Positions 1-6,306 are shown, counted from the stretch's first letter. The stretch: DNA of 6,421 nucleotides from Candidatus Poribacteria bacterium (GCA_009835515.1 VXXH01000711.1:1-6421); one strand, 5' to 3'. Notes: generated by a model from the sequence alone, not told the origin. Program-made: numbers and translations.

Positions 1-167
1 ATTTTCGTCGCGATCTTCCTGAATTTTTCCGCTAACAATTTTTTTTCAGCGCGTGTGAGTGTCCTTTTTTCAACAGGGAGTTCCGTTGAAATCGATTGCC
101 CCTTTTGCCGTTGCATTTTTTTCGTGGATTTGTATGTCTTAAGGCTAATACCTTTGAGTTTGTACAT
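1..167 (-). CDS. N-terminal part of an unknown basic protein, running off the left edge
   Basis: An open frame starts with ATG at 167 and continues without a stop to the window edge, giving 55 visible residues. It begins MYKLKGISLKTYKSTKK, followed by a second in-frame Met at 116. An AAGGTGAG Shine-Dalgarno-like stretch lies just upstream, overlapping the end of larE, and supports the start at 167; the Met at 116 has no such site. The gap to the larE stop is only 12 nt, so translational coupling with larE is likely. The visible part is very rich in Lys and Arg, has no obvious signal peptide or membrane segment, and ends in a probable amphipathic helix (RTLTRAEKKLLAEKFRKIA). I do not recognise the family. 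Its reality rests on frame openness, the ribosome binding site and operon position. Confidence 0.55.
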   Translation of the reverse strand, partial: MYKLKGISLKTYKSTKKMQRQKGQSISTELPVEKRTLTRAEKKLLAEKFRKIATK

Positions 168-179
168 CCTCTTCTCACC

Positions 180-1013
180 TTAAGAAGTCATAACCCCCTC
201 ATTAAGGCTCCCGGAACGGTATCCCTGCAAGTCAAGTGTGACATGCATATATCCGAGTGTTTTAAAGTGTGTGCTGATGTCGTGGCGCACGGTTTTTGAA
301 AGCAGTCTCGAAATCTCTTGCGCCTCCAACTCAATTCGGGCGAGTTCGCCGTGGTGTCGGACGCGGAATTGCCGAATCCCTAAATCGTAGAGAAATTGCT
401 CGGCGGCGTCTACTTGTCGTAGCAACTCACGAGTGATACGCATGCCGTAAGGAAACCGAGATGAGAGGCAGGCAAACGCCGGTTTATCCCATGTCGGGAG
501 TTCCCACACCTTTGAAATCTCGCGAATCTCTGCTTTCGTCAAGTTGACATCAATCAGAGGTGCTTGGATCCCCATCTGCTTTGCGGCATCCATTCCGGGG
601 CGATGGTCCCCGACATCATCTGGAATCGCGCCATAGATGATCGTACCCACGTCATATTTATCGGCAATAGGACGCAGCTTATCGAATAACTCCGTCTTAC
701 AGAAAAAGCAGCGATTGGTCGGGTTGCTTGCATACCCTTCAAGGTCTAATTCCTGCGTATTGACGGTCTCAAAGCGGATTCCGATTTGTTTAGCGATATC
801 CTGTGCAGCTCTCATCTCTCGGATCGGATAGGAATCAGAAATAGCAGTCACAGCAAGTGCATTATCCGCTAATTCATGCTGTGCCGCCTCGGCGAGAAAT
901 GTGCTATCAACACCGCCAGAGAAAGCGACGATAACCTTTTCATAAGCACGCAGACATGCATAAAGTCGGTCAAGTTTCGCCTGTAGGGTAGGTTCAAGTT
1001 TCTGTTTTAACAT
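180..1013 (-). CDS. larE: LarE-family ATP-dependent sacrificial sulfur transferase
   Basis: A 277-residue PP-loop ATP pyrophosphatase, the normal length for LarE. The PP-loop SGGVDS is at residues 32-37, directly after the first beta strand (VIVAF). A CxxC pair lies in RCFFCK (Cys102, Cys105). The family signature PAFACLSSRFPYG spans 178-190, and Cys182 is in the place of the sacrificial Cys176 of Lactiplantibacillus plantarum LarE. In the known pathway LarE adenylates the carboxylates made by LarB and donates sulfur from its own cysteine, which becomes dehydroalanine; LarC then inserts nickel to give the pincer cofactor of lactate racemase and relatives. It is a cytoplasmic enzyme. The start is well supported: GGAGGT (1022-1027) lies 8 nt before the ATG. 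It follows def by 38 nt and is probably co-transcribed with it. LarB, LarC and LarA are not in the window, so the end user is unknown. A related PP-loop sulfur transferase is a less likely alternative. Confidence 0.88.
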   Translation of the reverse strand: MLKQKLEPTLQAKLDRLYACLRAYEKVIVAFSGGVDSTFLAEAAQHELADNALAVTAISDSYPIREMRAAQDIAKQIGIRFETVNTQELDLEGYASNPTNRCFFCKTELFDKLRPIADKYDVGTIIYGAIPDDVGDHRPGMDAAKQMGIQAPLIDVNLTKAEIREISKVWELPTWDKPAFACLSSRFPYGMRITRELLRQVDAAEQFLYDLGIRQFRVRHHGELARIELEAQEISRLLSKTVRHDISTHFKTLGYMHVTLDLQGYRSGSLNEGVMTS

Positions 1014-1051
1014 AAAAATTTACCTCCGCAGACAGTGCGCAGGTTTTAGCA

Positions 1052-1651
1052 TTAAGTGGGGCGTTCAGCTTGTTGTATTCTCAGCAATTCGTCTTTCAGC
1101 AATTGCCGTTTTAATCCACTAATCCGGTCAATAAAAAGCACACCGTTAAGATGATCAACTTCGTGTTGCAGCACACGCGCCAACAAGCCATTGGCTTCAA
1201 TGCGAACAGCTTTGCTCTGGACATCAATTCCCTCAACGACAATCTTTTCTGGACGTTTCACCTCCGCCGTCACATCAGGGATACTGAGGCATCCTTCGTC
1301 GGCGACAATTTCGCCCTCAGCACTCAGAATTTCCGGGTTAAATAGCACCAAAGGCTCGTATTCCTCATCGTCTTCTTCACCTATGTCAACAATGATAAGT
1401 CTTCTCAAAACGCCGACTTGTGTTGCCGCAAGCCCGATACCGTTGCCTGTCGCGTATAGCGTTTCTAACATCTGTACAGCGAGTTGGCGTTCTGCCTCTG
1501 CGATCTCGGTGACCGGCTCGGCTCTTTTGCGGAGGACCGGGTCCCCGTAATAACGCAGCTGCAAAGGTGTTGTTTCGCGCAGCACAATATCATCCTCGTT
1601 GCTCACGTCCGAGGTAGGTATGTTCTTGGGCTTTCTTTTCCGTTTTGGCAT
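1052..1651 (-). CDS. def: Peptide deformylase
   Basis: A 199-residue protein with all three deformylase motifs: motif I GIGLAATQ (71-78), motif II EGCLS (119-123, metal ligand Cys121) and motif III HEVDH (163-167, ligands His163 and His167, catalytic Glu164). It removes the formyl group from the initiator Met of nascent proteins at the ribosome, using Fe2+ or another divalent metal. The catalytic core starts near residue 31 (LQLRYYGDPVLRKRAEPV). Residues 1-30 form an extra N-terminal arm, first basic (MPKRKRKPK) and then acidic, that is absent from typical proteins of about 170 residues. The ATG at 1651 has GGAGAAG 10 nt upstream. An internal GTG at Val23 has GAGGA 7 nt upstream and would give a 177-residue protein of standard size, so the start is not certain. 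It is the first gene after the promoter at 1694-1722, with larE 38 nt downstream. The C-terminus after the HEVDH helix is standard. Confidence 0.95.
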   Translation of the reverse strand: MPKRKRKPKNIPTSDVSNEDDIVLRETTPLQLRYYGDPVLRKRAEPVTEIAEAERQLAVQMLETLYATGNGIGLAATQVGVLRRLIIVDIGEEDDEEYEPLVLFNPEILSAEGEIVADEGCLSIPDVTAEVKRPEKIVVEGIDVQSKAVRIEANGLLARVLQHEVDHLNGVLFIDRISGLKRQLLKDELLRIQQAERPT

Positions 1652-1682
1652 GTATCAAGAACTTCTCCGATTTCTAAAAAAA

Positions 1683-1699
1683 TAACCTTTAATAGGTTA
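1683..1699. promoter_or_regulatory. 6-bp inverted repeat over the def -10 box and start site
   Basis: TAACCT (1683-1688) and AGGTTA (1694-1699) form perfect arms around a 5-nt spacer. One arm is the predicted -10 box and the other covers the likely transcription start. This position would suit a repressor operator. The arms are short, so chance is possible. Confidence 0.3.
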
Positions 1700-1722
1700 A
1701 CACTTATTGCAAATTCTGTCAA
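1694..1722 (-). promoter_or_regulatory. Sigma70-like promoter of the def-larE operon
   Basis: On the minus strand a perfect -35 box TTGACA (1722-1717) is followed by a 17-nt spacer and a -10-like TAACCT (1699-1694), which keeps the important TA...T positions. Predicted transcription would start near 1687, about 35 nt before the def ATG. It is the best promoter match in the gap upstream of def. Confidence 0.5.
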
Positions 1723-1741
1723 GAAAAAGTTTTGCGCGTAG

Positions 1742-1875
1742 CGGCATTCAGCTGCCAGTTCCATCAACAGTCAGTAATCAGCGGTCAGCAAAGCACCGAG
1801 TATTGTGGCTAGGCAGATGTTCCCATGGCAAGAAAATCGGAGTTAGAGACCTGTCCCACAAAAGTGTGCACGCCA
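1742..1875. other. Non-coding gap between the two operons
   Basis: No convincing gene or strong terminator is visible between the end of copy A and the def promoter. Several weak 4-bp stems occur in minus-strand RNA (for example GGCA/TGCC around 1745-1758), but none is followed by a T-run long enough to call an intrinsic terminator. Transcription from the right-hand operon may therefore continue into def. The gap also holds the short heptamer repeat at 1771-1791. Confidence 0.4.
1771..1791. repeat. Three TCAGNNN heptamers in tandem
   Basis: TCAGTAA, TCAGCGG and TCAGCAA follow each other directly, preceded by one more CAG at 1768. Short degenerate heptamer repeats of this kind occur dispersed in intergenic DNA of some bacterial genomes. 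No function is claimed. Confidence 0.4.
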
Positions 1876-1885
1876 AGCATCAGTA

Positions 1886-3436
1886 TCAAGGCGATGGCAT
1901 TAAATAGAGATAGAAACCTTCGTCTCTAACAGTCGAGCCGGTAAATTTGACTAAGGAAGTCAGATTGTGCTGTTCGCGGAGTTTGGTGCCTATAGTACGG
2001 TTCGAGATAATTAGCACTTCTTTATCCGTCTGAACACTCAACGTTTTCGCTGCTTCAATGACGCGCGCTTTGGATACCGCAGTCCGTGTCTTGTCCCATC
2101 TAATAAAAGAACCGAGTCGGCTTACGCGTGGATAGTAAACCTGTCGTTTCGGTAGATAGCCGACGACAGTACTCGCAGCGGAATCTTTATCAGCAACTAT
2201 TGGATGGTCTTGCATGCCTTGTGATTTGATATATTCGGCTGTCAGCTTGCCGTAAGAAAAAATATGGCGGTGCTCCATTCTGACGGCTGTAATACCCCCC
2301 ATAGCATGGCAGATAAGCAGCAGCGTTAAAAGCACCGTCCCTGCCTTATTGAAAACTCGATGCATTGTAGAATCCGTATCCTGCTGCTCAGTTTGACCGA
2401 GGCTGATCGCCGGGCTGTCTCGGTAAATCCAATAGCACATTAGAAACGTAAGGAACAGGAAACCGTGATGCCGGATACTACCGTGATACTTGACATAGAA
2501 AAACGCCAAAAGCCCAAATGTTGAGATGAGATAGGTCAGCAACGCAGTTGGTCGTTTGAAAAATAACAGCATGCTGAAGAGCATCAAGAAATAGCAGAGC
2601 AGAACTTGAATTGCTTGGAAAAAGGCACTGGTTATTAATATGTTTGAACCCCAAAAACTGCGTGTGGGTATGGTAACTGGGAAATACGCACGGGAAATCA
2701 ATTTGACAATATTATTCACACGTTTCACTTCAAAGTTAAAATTCCACGCAACAGCGAAGCCTGTATCTGGGGGTGGATTGAGTTGCAGAACCGCTGTAAT
2801 AATACCGATACCGATAAGTGCGAACCCGATCCAGATGGGTCTTTTGTTTTTTATAGCCTCAATCTCTTGGTTAAGAGATTCAAAGAATCGACCGCCAACG
2901 AGGTATTCGCAACACAGTGCGATGCCTATCGCTATAGTGACGATCAACGCATGGACACTCGTATGCGCAAGCAGAAATAGCACACAACCCACCGAGATAA
3001 AACGTTTGTATCGTTCCTTGAAAAGCACACAAAAGACAGTTATTAGCAGAAGGCCAAGGGCGTAGTTTCGGGCGACAATCGCGTATTCATAGATGACAAA
3101 ATATCCGAAACAGAAGAGAAGTTTCTGGAACCAGTTGAAAGGGGAATAGCGAACGAAAAGGTAGACGGTAACACCCGTAATCAGAAGATGGAGCATCTGC
3201 ATCATGACCGGGGAATGCGTGATACGACTCAGCGGCATGAGGCAGAGATGCCACAAACCTGGATGTCCTTCATACTTGAGATTCGCGAAGAGATTAAAGA
3301 TTGAGGTGCTGTCTCGTGCCAGCAGCCATGCCTGAATTTCATCGCGCCACATTTCATGATGGCTCGCAGTAAACGCACCAACTGCAAGAAAGAGGACCGT
3401 CAAGCCGAGGGCGTAGTGTTTATCACTTTTATCCAT
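1886..3436 (-). CDS. Polytopic membrane protein, GT-C glycosyltransferase-like, copy A
   Basis: A 516-residue protein with about ten hydrophobic segments between residues 8 and 393, followed by a soluble C-terminal domain (about 395-516). After the first membrane segment comes HHEMWRDEIQAWLLARDS, with acidic Asp32-Glu33 in the first loop as in GT-C enzymes, which use polyprenyl-phosphate sugars; then KYEGHPGLWHL (54-63), ARNYALG (122-128) and KYHGSIRHHG (316-325). These suggest a membrane glycosyltransferase acting on the outer face, related to the GT39/ArnT/PMT superfamily, but the sugar and acceptor are unknown. The start at 3436 matches copy B and gives MDKSDKHYALG; its ribosome binding site is weak. 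It is the last gene of the vWA operon and is separated from copy B by a 112-nt gap that contains a vWA remnant. Residues 29-318 come from DNA identical to copy B. The C-terminal domain is diverged and two residues shorter. Confidence 0.75.
   Translation of the reverse strand: MDKSDKHYALGLTVLFLAVGAFTASHHEMWRDEIQAWLLARDSTSIFNLFANLKYEGHPGLWHLCLMPLSRITHSPVMMQMLHLLITGVTVYLFVRYSPFNWFQKLLFCFGYFVIYEYAIVARNYALGLLLITVFCVLFKERYKRFISVGCVLFLLAHTSVHALIVTIAIGIALCCEYLVGGRFFESLNQEIEAIKNKRPIWIGFALIGIGIITAVLQLNPPPDTGFAVAWNFNFEVKRVNNIVKLISRAYFPVTIPTRSFWGSNILITSAFFQAIQVLLCYFLMLFSMLLFFKRPTALLTYLISTFGLLAFFYVKYHGSIRHHGFLFLTFLMCYWIYRDSPAISLGQTEQQDTDSTMHRVFNKAGTVLLTLLLICHAMGGITAVRMEHRHIFSYGKLTAEYIKSQGMQDHPIVADKDSAASTVVGYLPKRQVYYPRVSRLGSFIRWDKTRTAVSKARVIEAAKTLSVQTDKEVLIISNRTIGTKLREQHNLTSLVKFTGSTVRDEGFYLYLMPSP
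2481..3352. repeat. 872-bp tract identical to 4150-5021 (copy A side)
   Basis: Compared line by line, no difference is seen from 2481 to 3352. The nearest differences are at 2480 (a/g), 2441 and 2433 (t/c) and 2401-2402 on the left, and at 3353 (t/c) and 3356 (a/g) on the right. Beyond these points the copies differ frequently. Confidence 0.88.
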
Positions 3437-3454
3437 TATTTATTCGATGACCTT

Positions 3455-3538
3455 TCAATCAAGGCTCTCCATTGGGTTATGGACCGTGAGACTTGAAATG
3501 GGCAGCCATAAACCACCAGTTCTCCTTGCTATAAATTC
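3455..3538 (-). pseudogene. Remnant of the vWA gene 3' end
   Basis: On the minus strand this stretch reads FIARRTGGLWLPISSLTV in frame, against FIAKSTGGLWLPISSLTV at the C-terminus of the intact vWA gene (5147-6229). It has no start codon and only about 20 recognisable codons. After LTV it continues HNPMESLD to a TGA at 3455, because a single base present in the intact gene (creating its CAG TAA ending) is absent here. It marks where the duplication broke inside the vWA gene. Confidence 0.85.
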
Positions 3539-3548
3539 AGCGTCAATA

Positions 3549-5105
3549 TCAAGGCGTTGGCATTAGATAGAGATGGAAACCTTCGTCACCAACGGTTGAA
3601 CCGGTAAATTTGACTACGGTGGTAAGGTTGTGCTGTTCCCGCAGTTCGTTGTCTATAGCACGGTTTAAGATAATCAATACCTCTTTATTCGTCTGAGCAC
3701 TTAACGTTTTCGCTGCTTCAATGACGAGTTGGTTGGACGCATCATGGGTGCGCGCCGCGTCCCATCGAACAAAAGAGCCGAGTCGGTTCCCGCGTGGATA
3801 GTAAATTTGTTGGGGTCTCTCTAAGTACCCGACGACCGTACTGGCAGCAAAATCGCTTTCGCCAACCATCGGATGGTCTTGCATGCCCTGCGACTTGATA
3901 TATTCGGCTGTGAGTTTGCCGTAAGAGAAAATATGGCGATACTCCATTCTGATGGCTGTAATACCACCAAGTGCATGGCAGATAAGCAGCACCGTTACAA
4001 GCACCGTCCCTGCCATATTGAAAACCCGATCTATCAGAGAATCCGTATCCTGCTGCTCAGTTTGACCGAAACTGATCGCCGGGCTGTCTCGGTAAATCCA
4101 ACAGCACATCAGAAACGTAAGGAACAGGAAACCGTGATGCCGGATACTGCCGTGATACTTGACATAGAAAAACGCCAAAAGCCCAAATGTTGAGATGAGA
4201 TAGGTCAGCAACGCAGTTGGTCGTTTGAAAAATAACAGCATGCTGAAGAGCATCAAGAAATAGCAGAGCAGAACTTGAATTGCTTGGAAAAAGGCACTGG
4301 TTATTAATATGTTTGAACCCCAAAAACTGCGTGTGGGTATGGTAACTGGGAAATACGCACGGGAAATCAATTTGACAATATTATTCACACGTTTCACTTC
4401 AAAGTTAAAATTCCACGCAACAGCGAAGCCTGTATCTGGGGGTGGATTGAGTTGCAGAACCGCTGTAATAATACCGATACCGATAAGTGCGAACCCGATC
4501 CAGATGGGTCTTTTGTTTTTTATAGCCTCAATCTCTTGGTTAAGAGATTCAAAGAATCGACCGCCAACGAGGTATTCGCAACACAGTGCGATGCCTATCG
4601 CTATAGTGACGATCAACGCATGGACACTCGTATGCGCAAGCAGAAATAGCACACAACCCACCGAGATAAAACGTTTGTATCGTTCCTTGAAAAGCACACA
4701 AAAGACAGTTATTAGCAGAAGGCCAAGGGCGTAGTTTCGGGCGACAATCGCGTATTCATAGATGACAAAATATCCGAAACAGAAGAGAAGTTTCTGGAAC
4801 CAGTTGAAAGGGGAATAGCGAACGAAAAGGTAGACGGTAACACCCGTAATCAGAAGATGGAGCATCTGCATCATGACCGGGGAATGCGTGATACGACTCA
4901 GCGGCATGAGGCAGAGATGCCACAAACCTGGATGTCCTTCATACTTGAGATTCGCGAAGAGATTAAAGATTGAGGTGCTGTCTCGTGCCAGCAGCCATGC
5001 CTGAATTTCATCGCGCCACATCTCGTGATGGCTCGCAGTAAACGCGCCGACTGCGAGAAAAAGGACCGTTAAACCGAGGGCGTAGTGTTTATCCTTTTTT
5101 CCCAT
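3549..5105 (-). CDS. Polytopic membrane protein, GT-C glycosyltransferase-like, copy B
   Basis: A 518-residue paralogue of copy A with the same layout: about ten membrane segments, the acidic Asp-Glu in WRDEIQAW after the first segment, KYEGHPGLW, ARNYALG and KYHGSIRHHG, then a soluble C-terminal domain. The first ATG of the frame is at 5180, but this would overlap the end of the vWA gene and add 25 residues with no counterpart in copy A. The ATG at 5105 (MGKKDKHYALG) aligns exactly with the copy A start and is chosen here. It lies 41 nt after the vWA stop, so co-transcription is likely. From about residue 5 to 344 the protein matches copy A almost without change. The C-terminal part differs at many positions (for example SLIDRVFNMAG against STMHRVFNKAG) and has two one-residue insertions. 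The substrate is unknown; a membrane glycosyltransferase role is inferred. Confidence 0.75.
   Translation of the reverse strand: MGKKDKHYALGLTVLFLAVGAFTASHHEMWRDEIQAWLLARDSTSIFNLFANLKYEGHPGLWHLCLMPLSRITHSPVMMQMLHLLITGVTVYLFVRYSPFNWFQKLLFCFGYFVIYEYAIVARNYALGLLLITVFCVLFKERYKRFISVGCVLFLLAHTSVHALIVTIAIGIALCCEYLVGGRFFESLNQEIEAIKNKRPIWIGFALIGIGIITAVLQLNPPPDTGFAVAWNFNFEVKRVNNIVKLISRAYFPVTIPTRSFWGSNILITSAFFQAIQVLLCYFLMLFSMLLFFKRPTALLTYLISTFGLLAFFYVKYHGSIRHHGFLFLTFLMCCWIYRDSPAISFGQTEQQDTDSLIDRVFNMAGTVLVTVLLICHALGGITAIRMEYRHIFSYGKLTAEYIKSQGMQDHPMVGESDFAASTVVGYLERPQQIYYPRGNRLGSFVRWDAARTHDASNQLVIEAAKTLSAQTNKEVLIILNRAIDNELREQHNLTTVVKFTGSTVGDEGFHLYLMPTP
4150..5021. repeat. 872-bp tract identical to 2481-3352 (copy B side)
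   Basis: The partner of the identical tract in copy A, at a constant offset of 1669. The differences at 4149 on the left and at 5022 and 5025 on the right close it. It encodes residues 29-318 in copy A numbering, essentially the membrane core without the C-terminal domain. Confidence 0.88.
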
Positions 5106-5146
5106 CGTCTGTAGCTGCAATCTTTCGATCGAGACTCTCCATGGGG

Positions 5147-6229
5147 TTACTGGACCGTGAGGCTTGAAATCGGTAGCCATAAACCACCGGTACTTTTCGC
5201 TATGAATTTCTGGAAGGGTTCATCACGACCGATAACATCTACTTTGATTCTGGAAGTCTTCATCTTCATCACCACATCCATAGAGGAATATGCACCACTT
5301 ACATACTCATCTGTGACGAAAATAAAGTGGACTTCAGCGGCGCGTCGGAATTTCACCTCATCAGCGGCGCGAATCAGAGCGTCCAACCCATTCTCATCGC
5401 CCCGGAATTTCAGTTGCGACAAGACTTTTTTAACTTGAGAAATAGAGCGCGTCTGCGGAATTACCTCAAAGTCCAACCCGAGAAGACCGTACCCGGTACC
5501 GGCGCGAAAGGCAACGACCCCGATAGTGAAGTCCATCCCGGCACTATCAAAGAGACCCGTCATATTATTGAGATGTTCTCGTACAGCATCAATATCGTTT
5601 TTCATACTGCCACTCCCATCAACAACAAAAACGATATCAACGAGATCCGTGCTACGGTTTGCGACGATATGTTTGCCGACCTTGGTCAGGGCTAAGTCAG
5701 GGAGCGTCAGTCCTTCAAGATTCGACTGAGGTTCACTGCCTGTCCCGTCTAAGAACCCGCGCCCAACACCTCCGAGCCTCCCATTCCCGGAGACGCGTGA
5801 ACTTAATCCAGCACCAGTGCCACCGGCACCTGATCCGCCCACGGGTTTAGCCTGTAAGTCTTTCTCATAGGCACCTTCTTCTGAAGGGACGGGTGAGGAA
5901 AGTTCTGGTGTCTGCAATTCGACTGTCGCATTTGGATACGATACAAGTGTTGCTGATGTCTTAAGCGATGGGGGTTCAACCTTAACAGTCTTCATCTGCT
6001 GCACATTCTCCGCAGATGCCGAGGGTTGAAAGGCAAAACGGGGGAGTCTTCTGTCTATATGCACGGACTTTCGTGAGCGGATCTTGAGGATTTCAACCTC
6101 AGTAACCGGCTTAGCATCCCAGTCAGTTCTGTGTCGATACAAGGTCCCAAGCAGGAGAAATAGGAGGATATGAAGTCCAACAGAAATAATTAGAGCATTT
6201 GGGATATTCTTCTTAAAGAGGATTTTCAT
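5147..6229 (-). CDS. Membrane-anchored vWA-domain protein with TonB-like N-terminus
   Basis: A 360-residue protein. A short basic tip (MKILFKK) is followed by one hydrophobic anchor (about 11-30, ALIISVGLHILLFLLLG), which resembles the N-terminal segment of TonB/TolA-type proteins, so the rest probably lies outside the cytoplasmic membrane. A Pro/Ser-rich stretch (about 60-125) and a Gly-rich linker (131-164, GGSGAGGTGAG) lead to a vWA domain from about 196 to the end. The metal-ion-dependent adhesion site is intact in its first motif, DGSGS (204-208), with further candidate ligands in RGDENGLDAL (276-285) and VTDEY (305-309). Such domains bind divalent metal and mediate protein contacts; the partner is unknown. 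The gene is first in its operon, with a strong promoter at 6293-6322 and a weak GGGG ribosome binding site 11 nt before the ATG. Its last 20 or so codons were copied in the tandem duplication. An adhesion, scaffold or stress-sensing role is inference only. Confidence 0.85.
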   Translation of the reverse strand: MKILFKKNIPNALIISVGLHILLFLLLGTLYRHRTDWDAKPVTEVEILKIRSRKSVHIDRRLPRFAFQPSASAENVQQMKTVKVEPPSLKTSATLVSYPNATVELQTPELSSPVPSEEGAYEKDLQAKPVGGSGAGGTGAGLSSRVSGNGRLGGVGRGFLDGTGSEPQSNLEGLTLPDLALTKVGKHIVANRSTDLVDIVFVVDGSGSMKNDIDAVREHLNNMTGLFDSAGMDFTIGVVAFRAGTGYGLLGLDFEVIPQTRSISQVKKVLSQLKFRGDENGLDALIRAADEVKFRRAAEVHFIFVTDEYVSGAYSSMDVVMKMKTSRIKVDVIGRDEPFQKFIAKSTGGLWLPISSLTVQ

Positions 6230-6279
6230 TTCAACATGTTCCCCAACTCAATAATGCGCTAACATGCCACTTGTAAGTC

Positions 6280-6306
6280 CGTAGTGAGAATTATTATACC
6301 ACTACG
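6280..6306. promoter_or_regulatory. 7-bp inverted repeat framing the -10 box, possible operator
   Basis: CGTAGTG (6280-6286) and CACTACG (6300-6306) are perfect inverted arms around a 13-nt spacer that contains the TATAAT box. The arm centres are 20 bp apart, about two helical turns, which would suit a dimeric regulator that blocks RNA polymerase. No known operator is recognised. Confidence 0.45.

Larger units (their letters stand above)
1876..3538. repeat. Tandem duplication, unit A (1.66 kb)
   Basis: Unit A carries the membrane-protein gene of copy A and, at its right end, the last codons of a vWA gene. Homology with unit B starts at about 1876 (AGC, matching 3539) and ends near 3538, where the sequence runs straight into unit B. 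The offset between matching positions is 1663 at the left end, 1669 in the core and 1671 at the right end, reflecting a few small indels. Confidence 0.85.
3539..5209. repeat. Tandem duplication, unit B (1.67 kb)
   Basis: Unit B holds the membrane-protein gene of copy B and, at its right end, the last 20 or so codons of the intact vWA gene. It abuts unit A directly at about 3538/3539 in the same orientation. The left border lies about 10 bp beyond the stop codon of the membrane-protein gene; the right border lies inside the vWA coding sequence. Confidence 0.85.

Noticed and set aside
1191..1550. A 119-codon plus-strand open frame opposite def
   Set aside because: The deformylase on the other strand has all three catalytic motifs. 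This frame has Ser-rich low-complexity content typical of a shadow frame.
1742..1885. Intrinsic terminator after copy A
   Set aside because: Only 4-bp stems without a following T-run were found.
2640..3065. A 141-codon plus-strand open frame, repeated identically at 4309-4734
   Set aside because: It is antisense to the membrane-protein genes and repeats only because the underlying DNA is identical. It has no convincing ribosome binding site and no recognisable domain.
5106..5180. N-terminal extension of copy B to the upstream ATG at 5180
   Set aside because: The extra 25 codons overlap the vWA gene end and have no counterpart in copy A, whose start aligns with the ATG at 5105.
1876..5209. 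Tandem repeat as an insertion sequence or transposon
   Set aside because: There is no transposase, no terminal inverted repeats and no target-site duplication at the borders. The borders fall inside and just after genes, as in a simple tandem duplication.
6227..6238. Leader mini-frame ATG TTG AAA TGA overlapping the vWA start
   Set aside because: It has only three codons and its GGGG sequence is too close to the first ATG to act as a ribosome binding site. It is most likely chance.
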